DNA from: Microcystis wesenbergii NRERC-220
GTDB taxonomy: Bacteria > Cyanobacteriota > Cyanobacteriia > Cyanobacteriales > Microcystaceae
Direction of reading: 5' to 3'
DNA length: 64,000 nt
Assembly (NCBI RefSeq): GCF_032027425.1
Contig: NZ_JAVSJA010000001.1
Location: 1,054,001 to 1,118,000, forward strand
Made by a program: the position numbers and the translations under genes. Positions 25,752 to 34,215 of the stretch are shown here, one piece after another. Each line of letters begins with the position of its first letter. Within the stretch, counting starts at the first letter, position 1. The notes under the pieces are model-generated. The model saw only the letters and a program-made list of their open reading frames with translations, was not told the DNA's origin and did not search any database.

Positions 25752-25957
25752 GATCTTTAGGCAGATGAAGACAAGCTCGATCTATTTTCCCCCTTTACCT
25801 CGCCCTTTCCTTGTCAAGTTATGTAAAGAATATTAAGCTAGGGTGACAGTTGATTGTTCTGGTGTGACAGGAACAAGTGAATGGAACGAACCACAGAGAC
25901 ACAAAGGACACAGAGATCGATCGCTCCCGTATTAGGTTAAACTTATCACACCAAGAA

Positions 25958-26013
25958 ACTGATAACTGATAACTGATAACTGATAACTGATAACTGATAA
26001 CTGATAACTGATT
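25958..26013. repeat. Heptamer tandem array (TAACTGA)n touching a start codon
   Basis: About seven units of the same heptamer as at 3363-3451, on the other strand. The array runs to within one to three bases of ATG 26014, so it occupies the ribosome-binding region of the peroxiredoxin gene. No Shine-Dalgarno-like sequence is left. Confidence 0.9.
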
Positions 26014-26556
26014 ATGTCTCGTCGTCAACTGTTGAGTTTTTTAAGCGTAGTAATTCTGGCATTTTTTGCCCTTATTCCCGATGCTAACGCTTTAGGTGGT
26101 TCCCAACCCCCTTTAAATCAACCGGCACCCGATTTTAGCCTACCGACTAACACGGGAGAAGGGAATATTTCCCTATCGGACTATCGGGGTAAGTGGGTAG
26201 TTTTGTATTTTTATCCCAAGGATTTTACCCCCGGCTGTACCCTAGAAGCGCGGCGTTTTCAGCAGGATTTGCCGAAATATAGGGCTAAAAATACGCAAGT
26301 TTTAGGGGTAAGTGCCGATGATGTCGATTCTCATGCGGAATTTTGTGACTCGGAGGGGTTAAAATTTCCCTTGTTGGCAGATACTACCGGAGATGTTAGT
26401 AAAGCTTATGGTTCTTGGATGGGTTATGTTTCCCTGCGTCATACCTATCTTATCGATCCCGATGGGATTTTAAAAGAGATTTATTTAGGGGTAAATCCTG
26501 CCATTCACAGCGCCGAAGTTTTAGCACGTTTAGAGGAATTACAGGCGAGTTCTTGA
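26014..26556 (+). CDS. Exported peroxiredoxin, PrxQ/BCP type
   Basis: 180 residues. A signal peptide or membrane anchor occupies residues 1-27 (RRQLL, then LSVVILAFFALIPDANA), so the enzyme acts in the periplasm or thylakoid lumen. The mature domain starts PAPDFSLPTNTG. The peroxidatic cysteine is C75 in KDFTPGCTLEARRF. The position five residues later, which is the resolving Cys in classical PrxQ, is Arg, and the only other cysteine is C111 (EFCDSEGLKFP). It therefore acts as a 1-Cys enzyme or uses C111. It reduces peroxides with a thiol donor. Start ATG 26014, directly after the heptamer array. Confidence 0.9.
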   Translation: MSRRQLLSFLSVVILAFFALIPDANALGGSQPPLNQPAPDFSLPTNTGEGNISLSDYRGKWVVLYFYPKDFTPGCTLEARRFQQDLPKYRAKNTQVLGVSADDVDSHAEFCDSEGLKFPLLADTTGDVSKAYGSWMGYVSLRHTYLIDPDGILKEIYLGVNPAIHSAEVLARLEELQASS

Positions 26557-26688
26557 GATAATTGGTCTTGAATCTAGAAATTATCTTGATAAAAGCTACC
26601 CGCAGCCGATGGGATAAAAAAAATCCCGACCACGATTTTGTTATCGGTGGGGGATATAGATTAACAACCTTAACCGAGATAATCAGGA

Positions 26689-26853
26689 CTAATTACAATC
26701 ATCGTCCTTATCACCCTTACAGTCACGGTTTTGTAAAATTAGCGGCGAAGAGGAACGGTCAAAATGGTTATCTTGACTATTAACCGCTAAAGTGTGAGGA
26801 AGAGAACCTAACAGCAAGGAGACCACAACAAACAAGGTTAACGAGATTTTCAT
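26689..26853 (-). CDS. Small exported peptide, 54 residues
   Basis: The frame ATG 26853 to TAG 26689 encodes a clear signal peptide (MKISLTLFVVVSLLLG, then SLPHTLA with a probable cleavage after ALA-type residues). A short mature part of about 30 residues follows, ending in an acidic, two-cysteine tail (DCKGDKDDDCN). A good ribosome site AAGGGAG lies 7 bp before the ATG. The opposite-strand frame at 26562-26783 has neither. I do not recognise a family. The gene sits alone between the peroxiredoxin and the AAA-like gene, and the rest of the 26557-26997 gap shows nothing else. Confidence 0.6.
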   Translation of the reverse strand: MKISLTLFVVVSLLLGSLPHTLAVNSQDNHFDRSSSPLILQNRDCKGDKDDDCN

Positions 26854-26997
26854 GGTTTTACTCCCTTAGACACCATCAGGTAATTGACCTATTTTTACCA
26901 TAGGGTTTTTCCGCTCGGATGTCAGTCCCATTGCCAAGAGGGAAAAAGGGGTTAACATGGAAAAAAAGGGAATATAAGTAGAATAAAGTAGAACGGG

Positions 26998-28338
26998 ATG
27001 AAACCACAGGGATGGGACGAGTTTCTCAAACATCTAGCTAGAGAATACGGTGTTCAAGGCAAATTAAAGGAGATTTTTTTAGTTCGTTTTGCCTACGAAA
27101 ATTGGCGTAAACCGGATGAGGAAATTTGGGAAATGGCCGAGGCTGCCAGCCATGAAACCTATAAAAAACAAATGACTAAAATCTATAGCTATTTCTCGGC
27201 AGATAAAGATAATGGCTGTCCCGAACTAGAATTAGGTAGTAAAGGGCCGGGTAAGTTCCAAATCCTCCGGGAATGGTTCAAAGATCTCAAATATCCTCAA
27301 TGGAAAAATCACCCCACCCCGATACTAGCAGAAAAATCAGTTATAGATACTTATATTAGCCGCCCTCCCGTCGAAAGCGACTGTTATCAAGAAATTAATC
27401 GTCCAGGGTCACTTATTCGCATTAAATCCCCCGAAAAGACTGGTAAAACTTCTCTGCTTAAACACCTGCTCGCTCAGGCAGATAGTTGGGGACATAGCAC
27501 AGTTTATATTAATTGTCAAGTGGCAGAAAAGGCGATGTTTGCCAGTTTAGACCGATTTTGTCGCTGGTTTTCGGCCAATGTTAGCCGAGAATTGGGTTTA
27601 AAGCCGCAATTAGATGAATATTGGGATGAGGAACTATTTGGCAGTTTAATCAGTTGTCAAACCTATTTTCAGTCCTATCTTTTGGAACAGATTAACGGGC
27701 CGCTCTTTTTGGCCCTAGATAATTTAGACAGAATTTTCGAGTATCCCGACATCGCTAGGGATTTTCTGCCGCTGTTGCGCTGTTGGCACGAAGAAGCTAA
27801 TAATTTAGAAATCTGGCAGAATTTGCGGTTAGCGATTGCTAATTCCACGGAAATCTATATTCAATTGGACGCTAATCAATCTCCCTTTAATGTCGGCCGT
27901 GCGATTAAATTACCCGGTTTTAGCCTCGAACAACTGGAAAACTTGGCTAGTAGCTACGGATTGCCTAAAAATGAAGATAATCAGCGTTTTCTTAGCGATT
28001 TAATTGCTCTAGTCGCTGGTCATCCCTATCTTAGCCGTTTGGCCCTGGAAGCGCGGGTGCGCGGGGAAAAAAATATTCTCCCTAATGCTGCTACCCAAGG
28101 GGGAATTTATGCGGCACACCTGCGTCATCACTGGGATAGTCTGCAAAAACAGCCGGAATTATTGACAGCGATGGGGGAAGTGGTTAATTCTTCCGATAAG
28201 GGAGCGCGATTAGAACCGATTACTGCCTATAAACTGGAAAGTATGGGTTTAATTCAGTTAAAAGGCGATCTAGCCCAGCCTAGCTGTCAATTATATCAGC
28301 TTTACTTCCGAGAGGAACAGACCGGCAGCGATCTCTAG
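26998..28338 (+). CDS. AAA-like ATPase (AAA_35 type) with an N-terminal vMAP-like domain
   Basis: 446 residues. Residues 1-100 form a helical domain (GWDEFLKHLAREYGVQGKLKE) of the kind found in front of cyanobacterial AAA_35 and WD40 signalling proteins. Residues about 115-420 are the AAA-like NTPase: Walker A region IKSPEKTGKTSLLKHLL (Lys-Thr present, first Gly replaced by Ser) and Walker B PLFLALDNLDRIFE. A later FSLEQLENLASSYGL and AGHPYLSRLALEA region is typical of this family. Such proteins are thought to be signal-transduction or conflict-system ATPases. The actual role is unknown. It converges on the WD40 gene, with repeats M2 and E between. Start ATG 26998. Confidence 0.8.
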   Translation: MKPQGWDEFLKHLAREYGVQGKLKEIFLVRFAYENWRKPDEEIWEMAEAASHETYKKQMTKIYSYFSADKDNGCPELELGSKGPGKFQILREWFKDLKYPQWKNHPTPILAEKSVIDTYISRPPVESDCYQEINRPGSLIRIKSPEKTGKTSLLKHLLAQADSWGHSTVYINCQVAEKAMFASLDRFCRWFSANVSRELGLKPQLDEYWDEELFGSLISCQTYFQSYLLEQINGPLFLALDNLDRIFEYPDIARDFLPLLRCWHEEANNLEIWQNLRLAIANSTEIYIQLDANQSPFNVGRAIKLPGFSLEQLENLASSYGLPKNEDNQRFLSDLIALVAGHPYLSRLALEARVRGEKNILPNAATQGGIYAAHLRHHWDSLQKQPELLTAMGEVVNSSDKGARLEPITAYKLESMGLIQLKGDLAQPSCQLYQLYFREEQTGSDL

Positions 28339-28348
28339 TAGATAATTA

Positions 28349-28438
28349 TACTAAATCCGTTGAGTACAGGCTACATATCAGGACAGGCACTCATGCAAAG
28401 GGGAATAAATAATCAGTTTTTAATAACCGGATTTAGTA
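28349..28438. repeat. Small TIR element M2, shorter copy
   Basis: 90 bp with the ends TACTAAATCC and GGATTTAGTA. Compared with the 116-bp copies the internal CGGGTTTC palindrome is missing. Flanking triplets are TTA and TCA, a possibly mutated TNA duplication. Confidence 0.8.
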
Positions 28439-28439
28439 T

Positions 28440-28804
28440 CACATTTGCAGAAATATCGACAATCAGCAATTATCAGTGACTCTTAAATTATTACAAATAT
28501 ATCAGCAGCCGCGTGTAAGCATCCCACCGAAAAGCTCATGCGCTCCGGGGTTTGGGTAGGGTTGATTCATGAATCAACCCTACCATGAATCAACCCTACC
28601 ATGAATCAACCCTACCATGAATCAACCCTACTATGAATCAACCCTACCATGAATCAACCCTACTATGAATCAACCCTAGGGGTTTGGGGGGTTCTACCCC
28701 CCAAAAGCTTGGATTGAGCAATAAAATCGGAAGTAACGATAAATTTTGCCAGATAGTTTCCCTTTAAAAATCCCAACTTAGTAGATTTACAAAAATGAGA
28801 TGCA
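28440..28804. repeat. Dispersed element E, copy 2, with a 16-bp palindrome array inside
   Basis: This is the inverted partner of 24084-24366. Its centre holds 28555-28679: a 30-bp palindrome around TTCATGAA followed by six further direct 16-bp units (ATGAATCAACCCTACC, some with a T). The GGGGGGTTCTACCCCCC hairpin is shared with copy 1. No gene is present in this 480-bp gap. Confidence 0.82.
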
Positions 28805-28820
28805 CCCGCTCAAAGATTGT

Positions 28821-29915
28821 TCAACTTGCTAAAGATTGTAGTTCGGAAGTGCCATAAACTCTCACGATTTTGTCTTGGCAGGCCGTGGCGATATAATTAC
28901 CGTCGGGACTAAAACAAACCGAATAGATTTTCTGGGGATGGGGAATAGAAATAATCGCTTTTCCTGCTTTTAAATCCCATAATTTTAAGCTTTTATCATC
29001 ACCACCACTGGCTAATAGTTGATTATTAGGACTAACACTAACTGAATTGATATGATCACTATGTTCGCTGAGAGTTTTTACCTCTGTACCTCTTTTAATA
29101 TCCCAGATTTTAATAGTTTTGTCTTTGCTGCCACTGGCTAAAAATTTGTTATTACTGCCGAAATCTACCGATAAAATACCTCCAAACCAATCGGAATGAC
29201 CTTTTAAGGTAATACTGCTTCTTTCTCCCAGATTCCAAATAATTACCGTTTTGTCATTTTCGCCGCCACCACTGGCTAAAAGTTGACCATTTTGACTAAA
29301 TTTAACTGTTAGGACTTTATCGCTATGACCTTGTAATGTGGACAGAATTTCTCCAGTTTTTACTGACCATATTTTCACCGTTTTATCTTCACTGCCACTA
29401 GCAATAATTTCCCCATCGGGATGAACAGCTACTGCTGTAACTTTGTCTTGGTGTCCCGTTAAGGTAGAGATTAATTTTTTAGTTTCTAGTGACCAAATTC
29501 TTACGGTTTGATCATCTCCTCCACTAATCAAAAATCCTTGACAGGGACTAAAAGCAACAGAATTGATTCTTTTATGTCTATGTCTTGAAAATATATCATC
29601 AATCTCCGAAACCTTTACTTGAGGAGGTTTTGAGAATATATCATTAATTTTAGGTATAGCGATTCCACCCTTATTTCCAAATATATTGCCAATCCCCTCC
29701 TCTAGATCTCCAAACATTTTATTGATATCATCTTCAAAAACTTGATCAATTTTTTTAGTTAAAGAAAACTTCTGATTTTTTCTCCATTCCCAGATTAGAA
29801 TATTACTATCATCTCCAGCACTAGCCAAAAATTTACCATCTTGGGAAAAAGTTAGACATTTAACCTCACCTTCATGGCCTTCTAGGGATTTAAAAGATAC
29901 TAAGCGATTAAACAT
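28821..29915 (-). CDS. WD40-repeat protein
   Basis: 364 residues forming seven WD40 blades. The repeat signature (GH.. about 24-28 residues, ...IW) is visible in LEGHEGEVKCLTFSQDG..LIWEW, LTGHQDKVTAVAVHPDG..VKIWS, LQGHSDKVLTVKFSQNG..VIIWN, LSEHSDHINSVSVSPNN..LKLWD and further blades. An unusual insertion of about 65 residues lies between blades 1 and 2 (roughly residues 48-115), with three spaced related motifs (DDINKMFGDLEEG, PKINDIFSKPP, SEIDDIFSRHR). It is probably a cytoplasmic scaffold. The AAA-like gene converges on it, and in other cyanobacteria the two domain types are often fused. Start ATG 29915. Confidence 0.88.
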   Translation of the reverse strand: MFNRLVSFKSLEGHEGEVKCLTFSQDGKFLASAGDDSNILIWEWRKNQKFSLTKKIDQVFEDDINKMFGDLEEGIGNIFGNKGGIAIPKINDIFSKPPQVKVSEIDDIFSRHRHKRINSVAFSPCQGFLISGGDDQTVRIWSLETKKLISTLTGHQDKVTAVAVHPDGEIIASGSEDKTVKIWSVKTGEILSTLQGHSDKVLTVKFSQNGQLLASGGGENDKTVIIWNLGERSSITLKGHSDWFGGILSVDFGSNNKFLASGSKDKTIKIWDIKRGTEVKTLSEHSDHINSVSVSPNNQLLASGGDDKSLKLWDLKAGKAIISIPHPQKIYSVCFSPDGNYIATACQDKIVRVYGTSELQSLAS

Positions 29916-30345
29916 AGTGAAAACATTAGTTAGTTAATCAAGATTTTTCGGCATTACCCGATGTTGGTTGTTCTGTAGGAGACTAAGCCATCCCTGAGAT
30001 AACTTTTGAGAAATCTCCGCTCACCACAAGTACGGGGAAGCCATTCTTCCCTAATTATAACTAATTACAGCGTTTCTCGTCAAGGAGATTCATAGCTTAT
30101 AAGTACCCGTTGACAATCATAGTAATAGGATGGGTGAGGGGACAATAATTGAAAAAATTGCCCGATAAATTAAGTATTCGCCGTAACCTAGCCCAAAAAG
30201 GCTGCTATTTAGGGACGTTATAGGGTAAGATTAACTATTAGGGTGGAGTTTATTGCCGATTTTAATCTTGTCCTAAGCGAGCAAAATTGACAATTGAATC
30301 TGTAATTTTAAAAATATCTATCCCGTCAATCTCATCTAACCACAA
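29916..30345. other. Intergenic region, divergent promoters
   Basis: 430 bp between the divergent WD40 and glycosyltransferase genes. No credible gene is seen. A segment near 30064 (CAGCGTTTCTCGTCAAGGAG) recurs in similar inverted form near 35200. The rest is AT-rich sequence that must contain both promoters, but I cannot place them. Confidence 0.5.
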
Positions 30346-31476
30346 ATGCTTAAAATTTTAGTTGATGGTACACCGATAAGACAAAATCCTAGTGGAATTG
30401 GATTATATGCTTATCACCTGATTGCCGAATTAGCTAAATTACAAAACCAAGAAAACTTTTCCCTGTCCCTCTGTTTTCAACCATCGGTAAAAAACTGGCT
30501 GCGGGGTAATCTTTCTATCCCCGAAACACTGCAATCCTATCCAGAGGTTAAATGTTTACCAATTCCCGTCAGTCTTAGCAATATCTTAACCAGATTTCCT
30601 AATCCTCTAATTCCCTATCTAGAAAACTTTCTTGATTCTCCCGATATTCTCCACGGATTGGATCATGTGGTGTATCCTTGTCGTCAGAGTCGCAAAGTTA
30701 TGACTATTCATGATGTTACTTTTATTAAATATCCTGAGTTTGTCACGGGGATTGTCAAAACCTACACCCAACGGATTAAACAATCTCTACAATGGACAGA
30801 TTTAGTTATTGCTAACTCCGCAAGTACCAAACGAGATATTATTGAATATTTAGATGTAACCCCAGAGAAAATTTTTGTTACTCCCCTCGCAAGTCGTTAT
30901 TCTTCCCTCCCCAATTCTCCCTCATCTCTAACCATCACTAAACCCTATTTACTCTTTGTTAGTACCCTAGAACCACGAAAAAATATTATTAATCTTATCA
31001 CCGCTTTTAACTATCTCAAGGACAGGTATAAATTAGACCATAATCTGATTCTGATTGGCAAAAAAGGATGGAAGTATCAACCAATTTTCGATAAAATATC
31101 TCAGTCTCCCTTTCGAGATAGTATCCAACATCTTGATTATCTTGCTGATGACTTAGTTGCGGATTATTATCAAAAAGCCGATGTTTTTGTCTATCCTTCT
31201 TTTTACGAAGGTTTTGGATTACCAGTTTTAGAAGCGATGACTTTAGGTTGTCCTGTCGTAACTGCTAATACTGCATCCTTACCCGAAGTCACGGGAGACT
31301 CGGCAATATTAATTAATCCCGATAATCCCCTAGAAATTGCCGCAGCAATCTATCAAGTTATTAGTGATACCTCTCTCCGTCAAGAATTAATCACGAAAGG
31401 AAAAAAACAAGCAGTAAAATTCTCTTGGCAAAAAACCGCACAAGCTACTATAAAAGCTTATCGTTTTCTTTTATAA
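30346..31476 (+). CDS. Glycosyltransferase family 4 protein
   Basis: 376 residues, GT-B fold. The N-terminal acceptor domain starts ILVDGTPIRQNPSGIGLYAYHLI (glycine-rich loop). HGLDHVVYP and MTIHDVTFIKYPEF follow, then VIANSASTKRDI. The nucleotide-sugar domain has YLLFVSTLEPRKNIINLI and the EX7E motif in [20 protein letters not shown], ending with ASLPEVTGDSAILINPDNP. It transfers a sugar in cell-surface polysaccharide or lipid glycosylation, with substrate unknown. The next gene is a paralogue 146 bp downstream on the same strand, so they probably act in the same pathway. Confidence 0.9.
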   Translation: MLKILVDGTPIRQNPSGIGLYAYHLIAELAKLQNQENFSLSLCFQPSVKNWLRGNLSIPETLQSYPEVKCLPIPVSLSNILTRFPNPLIPYLENFLDSPDILHGLDHVVYPCRQSRKVMTIHDVTFIKYPEFVTGIVKTYTQRIKQSLQWTDLVIANSASTKRDIIEYLDVTPEKIFVTPLASRYSSLPNSPSSLTITKPYLLFVSTLEPRKNIINLITAFNYLKDRYKLDHNLILIGKKGWKYQPIFDKISQSPFRDSIQHLDYLADDLVADYYQKADVFVYPSFYEGFGLPVLEAMTLGCPVVTANTASLPEVTGDSAILINPDNPLEIAAAIYQVISDTSLRQELITKGKKQAVKFSWQKTAQATIKAYRFLL

Positions 31477-31507
31477 TAAGTAAGTAGTTATAATTAAATT
31501 GAAGATG

Positions 31508-31615
31508 GATACCCCCTTAATCCCCCCTTGATAAGGGGGGTGCGGATCCCCCCTTAATCCCCCCTTGATAAGGGGGGTATCTGACAACTTTTAACACCTA
31601 CCTGCTTAACTAGCT
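31508..31615. repeat. Duplicated GATAAGGGGGG palindromes (family M4)
   Basis: Two direct copies of CCCCTTAATCCCCCCTTGAT-AAGGGGGG, each able to fold as a hairpin, sit between the two glycosyltransferase genes. They are followed by TATCTGACAACTTTTAACAC-CTACCT. The latter tail recurs at 50791-50845 and inverted at 54152-54197. Confidence 0.75.
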
Positions 31616-31622
31616 AATATCT

Positions 31623-32693
31623 ATGAATAGGAATAATCAATTATTAATCAATCTCGCTTTTCTCGGTACTAAATATACTGGATTGACTACCTATACTAAA
31701 AATCTAATTCCCCAATTAGCTAACTTAAATCCTACCCTAATCACTTCTAATAGTTACCCAGATTTTAACACCTATCCTGTCTCGGCAAACCTCACCCAAG
31801 AGCAGGGAACCAAAGGCAATATTAGGCGCTTAATTTGGACAGAAACCCAACTCTATCAAACCTATCAACAATTGCAGTCTTCCCTACTATTTACCCCCAT
31901 TCCCGAAGCACCTATTTATGAAAATTGTCGCTATATTGTCACAGTCCATGATTTAATTCCCCTGCGATTTCCGAAATTTTCTCCCCTAACTTTTTATAAT
32001 AAATACTATTTACCCCAAGTCCTGAAAAAAGCCACACATATTATCGCTGTTTCCCAAGCAACTGCCTCCGATATTCATAAGTTTTTTAACATACCTCTTG
32101 ACAAAATAAACGTGATTCTTTCTGGATATGATTCTGATAATTTTCGTCCTCTAAATCTGGCGACTCGTCCCTATTTTATCTATCTTGGTCGTTATGATCC
32201 TCATAAAAATATCGCTCGTTTAATTACTGCTTTTTCCCAAATCGATCCCGAATATCAATTATTAATTGTCGGTCAATTTGACCCCCGTTTTACCCCTACT
32301 CTACAGCAACAGGTAGAAGCATTATCAATCTCTCAACGAGTGCAATTTTTAAACTATGTTTCCTATGAAGAATTGCCGCAACTTTTAAACCAAGCAACTG
32401 CTTTAGTTTATCCCTCCCTTTGGGAAGGTTTCGGATTACCTGTACTAGAAGCGATCGCCTGTGGAACTCCTGTGATTACTTCTAATCTTTCCTCTCTCCC
32501 GGAAGTCACAGGAGAGGCGGCAATTTTAATTAATCCCTATAGTATCGATGAGATGAGAGAGGCAATGCAGCAAATCGCCACCGATGAACAATTACGCCTA
32601 AAATTAAAGTCCCTCAGTCGTCAACGCGCCGAGCTTTTTAGTTGGGAAAAAACGGGACAAGAAACCGCCACAATTCTGCAAAGTTTTCTCTAA
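31623..32693 (+). CDS. Glycosyltransferase family 4 protein
   Basis: 356 residues, same fold and order of motifs as the preceding gene: [20 protein letters not shown] at the N-terminus, [33 protein letters not shown], then [18 protein letters not shown], the EX7E block [20 protein letters not shown] and [18 protein letters not shown]. About a third of the residues appear shared with the upstream paralogue, suggesting an old tandem duplication. Acceptor unknown. Start ATG 31623. The gene is followed by a repeat-filled spacer. Confidence 0.9.
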   Translation: MNRNNQLLINLAFLGTKYTGLTTYTKNLIPQLANLNPTLITSNSYPDFNTYPVSANLTQEQGTKGNIRRLIWTETQLYQTYQQLQSSLLFTPIPEAPIYENCRYIVTVHDLIPLRFPKFSPLTFYNKYYLPQVLKKATHIIAVSQATASDIHKFFNIPLDKINVILSGYDSDNFRPLNLATRPYFIYLGRYDPHKNIARLITAFSQIDPEYQLLIVGQFDPRFTPTLQQQVEALSISQRVQFLNYVSYEELPQLLNQATALVYPSLWEGFGLPVLEAIACGTPVITSNLSSLPEVTGEAAILINPYSIDEMREAMQQIATDEQLRLKLKSLSRQRAELFSWEKTGQETATILQSFL

Positions 32694-32810
32694 AAATGGT
32701 GATAAAAAAATTTATCAATCATTGCAGGATGGGTTAGACGGCACTAAGCATTAAGTAGTTGGACAAAAGTAAAGTTAACTGTGGGGTAAGGAGTCAGGAG
32801 TCAGGAGTCA

Positions 32811-32926
32811 TACTAAATCCGTTGAGTAACGCACAGAAAACGGGTTTCTCGGAGAAACCAGTTTTCTACTCATGCAAAAGGCAACAGGGGGAATAAATAA
32901 TCAGTTTTTAATAACCAGATTTAGCA
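32811..32926. repeat. Small TIR element M2, full copy with TCA duplication
   Basis: 116 bp from TACTAAATCC to GATTTAGCA, flanked by TCA on both sides (32808-32810 and 32927-32929). It has the same interior palindrome as the copy at 21964. A TTCATGAA-centred palindrome (arms TAGATGGA and TCCACCTA) follows directly at 32936-32964. Confidence 0.87.
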
Positions 32927-32988
32927 TCAACTCATAGTAGATGGATTCATGAATCCACCTACCTGGGGGGGAGATTTAGTATGACTTC

Positions 32989-33942
32989 CTATATATTATT
33001 GTGCCATTCTTCGGGAATTTGAGCGACTTTTTCTTGGCCAGTAGGCTGATGAATAGGTTTTCCTAAAGGACGAATTTTGAGATTTCCTTGCCAATAAGCG
33101 GCGATTCTTTCCTTGGCAATTTTCACATATTCTGCTTCTTTTTCACTCCCCATCACTCGACGATTGTGCATAATACTAGCAATCAGAGAAGTTCCAACCC
33201 CAGCAAAGGGATCAAAAACCCAATCCCCCTCATTTGTCAAGGCTAAAACACATCTTTCTACTAATTCGATTGGATATTGACAAGGATGAATAGTTTTCTC
33301 TGGATGATTAGATTTAACGTTAGGAATATCCCATAGTAACTCATCCCATTCTTGTGCTAAAAACTCCCAAACATCGCTGGGATTTTTTCCTAAAGGATTA
33401 CCAGAGGGTTTACCGATATTTTTACCTTTAAAATGGCGCTTACCAGGGTATTTAGCGGGGATTCTCACCGGATCAAGATTAAAGATATATTTATCGGTTT
33501 TTGTCAACCACAAAATAGTTTCATACCTGCCAGAAAATCTTTTAGAGGTATGTAGTCCATGGCCAAAATGCCAGACAATTCTATTTCTTAAAAAGAAACC
33601 CATTTGTTTAAATAGCTGATAATAAAAAATATCTAAAGGATAAACTTCTCCCTCTTGAACGAAATTTCCCACCTGCCAGCAAATACTGCCATTATCTTGC
33701 AAGATTCTAGAGAATTCTCCCAGACTTTTGGTTTGGGTTTCCAGATAAGTATCCAAAGAGATTTTTTTTTCGTAGTCTTTTCCTAAATTGTAGGGAGGAG
33801 AAGTAATAATCAAGCTCACAGAATTATCTGGTATAGTCTTGATAAAATTATTGGTATCTCCTTGATAAAGAATTATTTCGGCATCAGGTTGATAAAAGTC
33901 TCGCACTGATTTTGACTGAGAAAATAAGGGCAACTGATTCAT
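32989..33942 (-). CDS. DNA methyltransferase (adenine-N6 or cytosine-N4), beta class
   Basis: 317 residues from ATG 33942 (a TTG at 33948 would add two). The catalytic motif IV LIITSPPYNLGKDY comes before the target-recognition stretch, and the SAM-binding motif I VFDPFAGVGTSLIAS comes near the C-terminus. This permuted order is that of beta-class amino-methyltransferases. HPCQYPIELVERCVLAL is motif X-like. It modifies a specific DNA sequence, and the site is not predictable by eye. No restriction endonuclease gene is adjacent, so it appears solitary. Flanked by small TIR elements on both sides. Confidence 0.9.
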   Translation of the reverse strand: MNQLPLFSQSKSVRDFYQPDAEIILYQGDTNNFIKTIPDNSVSLIITSPPYNLGKDYEKKISLDTYLETQTKSLGEFSRILQDNGSICWQVGNFVQEGEVYPLDIFYYQLFKQMGFFLRNRIVWHFGHGLHTSKRFSGRYETILWLTKTDKYIFNLDPVRIPAKYPGKRHFKGKNIGKPSGNPLGKNPSDVWEFLAQEWDELLWDIPNVKSNHPEKTIHPCQYPIELVERCVLALTNEGDWVFDPFAGVGTSLIASIMHNRRVMGSEKEAEYVKIAKERIAAYWQGNLKIRPLGKPIHQPTGQEKVAQIPEEWHNNI

Positions 33943-33974
33943 AGACAATTTAGCAGAGAAGAGCCACTTTTAAT

Positions 33975-34075
33975 TAGGGTTTGCGGCAAAAAGTTTTTCC
34001 TGGGGGCAGGGTGTAGCCCCCCCAACCCCCCCGACATCGGGGGGGCAGGGGGGGTGTGGGGTTTTACCCATTTTA
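33975..34075. repeat. M1-type element end with G/C hairpin
   Basis: This begins TA-GGGTTTGCGGCAAAAAG like M1, followed by a hairpin of C- and G-runs around CGACATCG (34016-34056) and GTGTGGGGTTTTACCCATTT. The second M1 terminus is not evident, so it is probably a partial copy. The same GACATC hairpin occurs next to M1 copy A. Confidence 0.6.
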
Positions 34076-34215
34076 CATCCAATATTCAAGAGAGCCAGTT
34101 TTTTCAAATAATTAATGTCATCTGTAGCCAGCAAAGATATAACAAAAATTCTACTTTTTTAGATAAAAATCGGGAAGAAAGTTTTAACTTTTTTCTATTC
34201 TTCCCTCAATTGAGA

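Noticed and set aside
26562-26783. Plus-strand frame of 73 codons after the peroxiredoxin gene
   Set aside because: It has no ribosome site or start context, and the opposite strand carries a better small gene with a signal peptide.
30155-30222. Short TTG-initiated frame (about 24 codons) upstream of the first glycosyltransferase
   Set aside because: It is too short, with no ribosome site or recognisable sequence.
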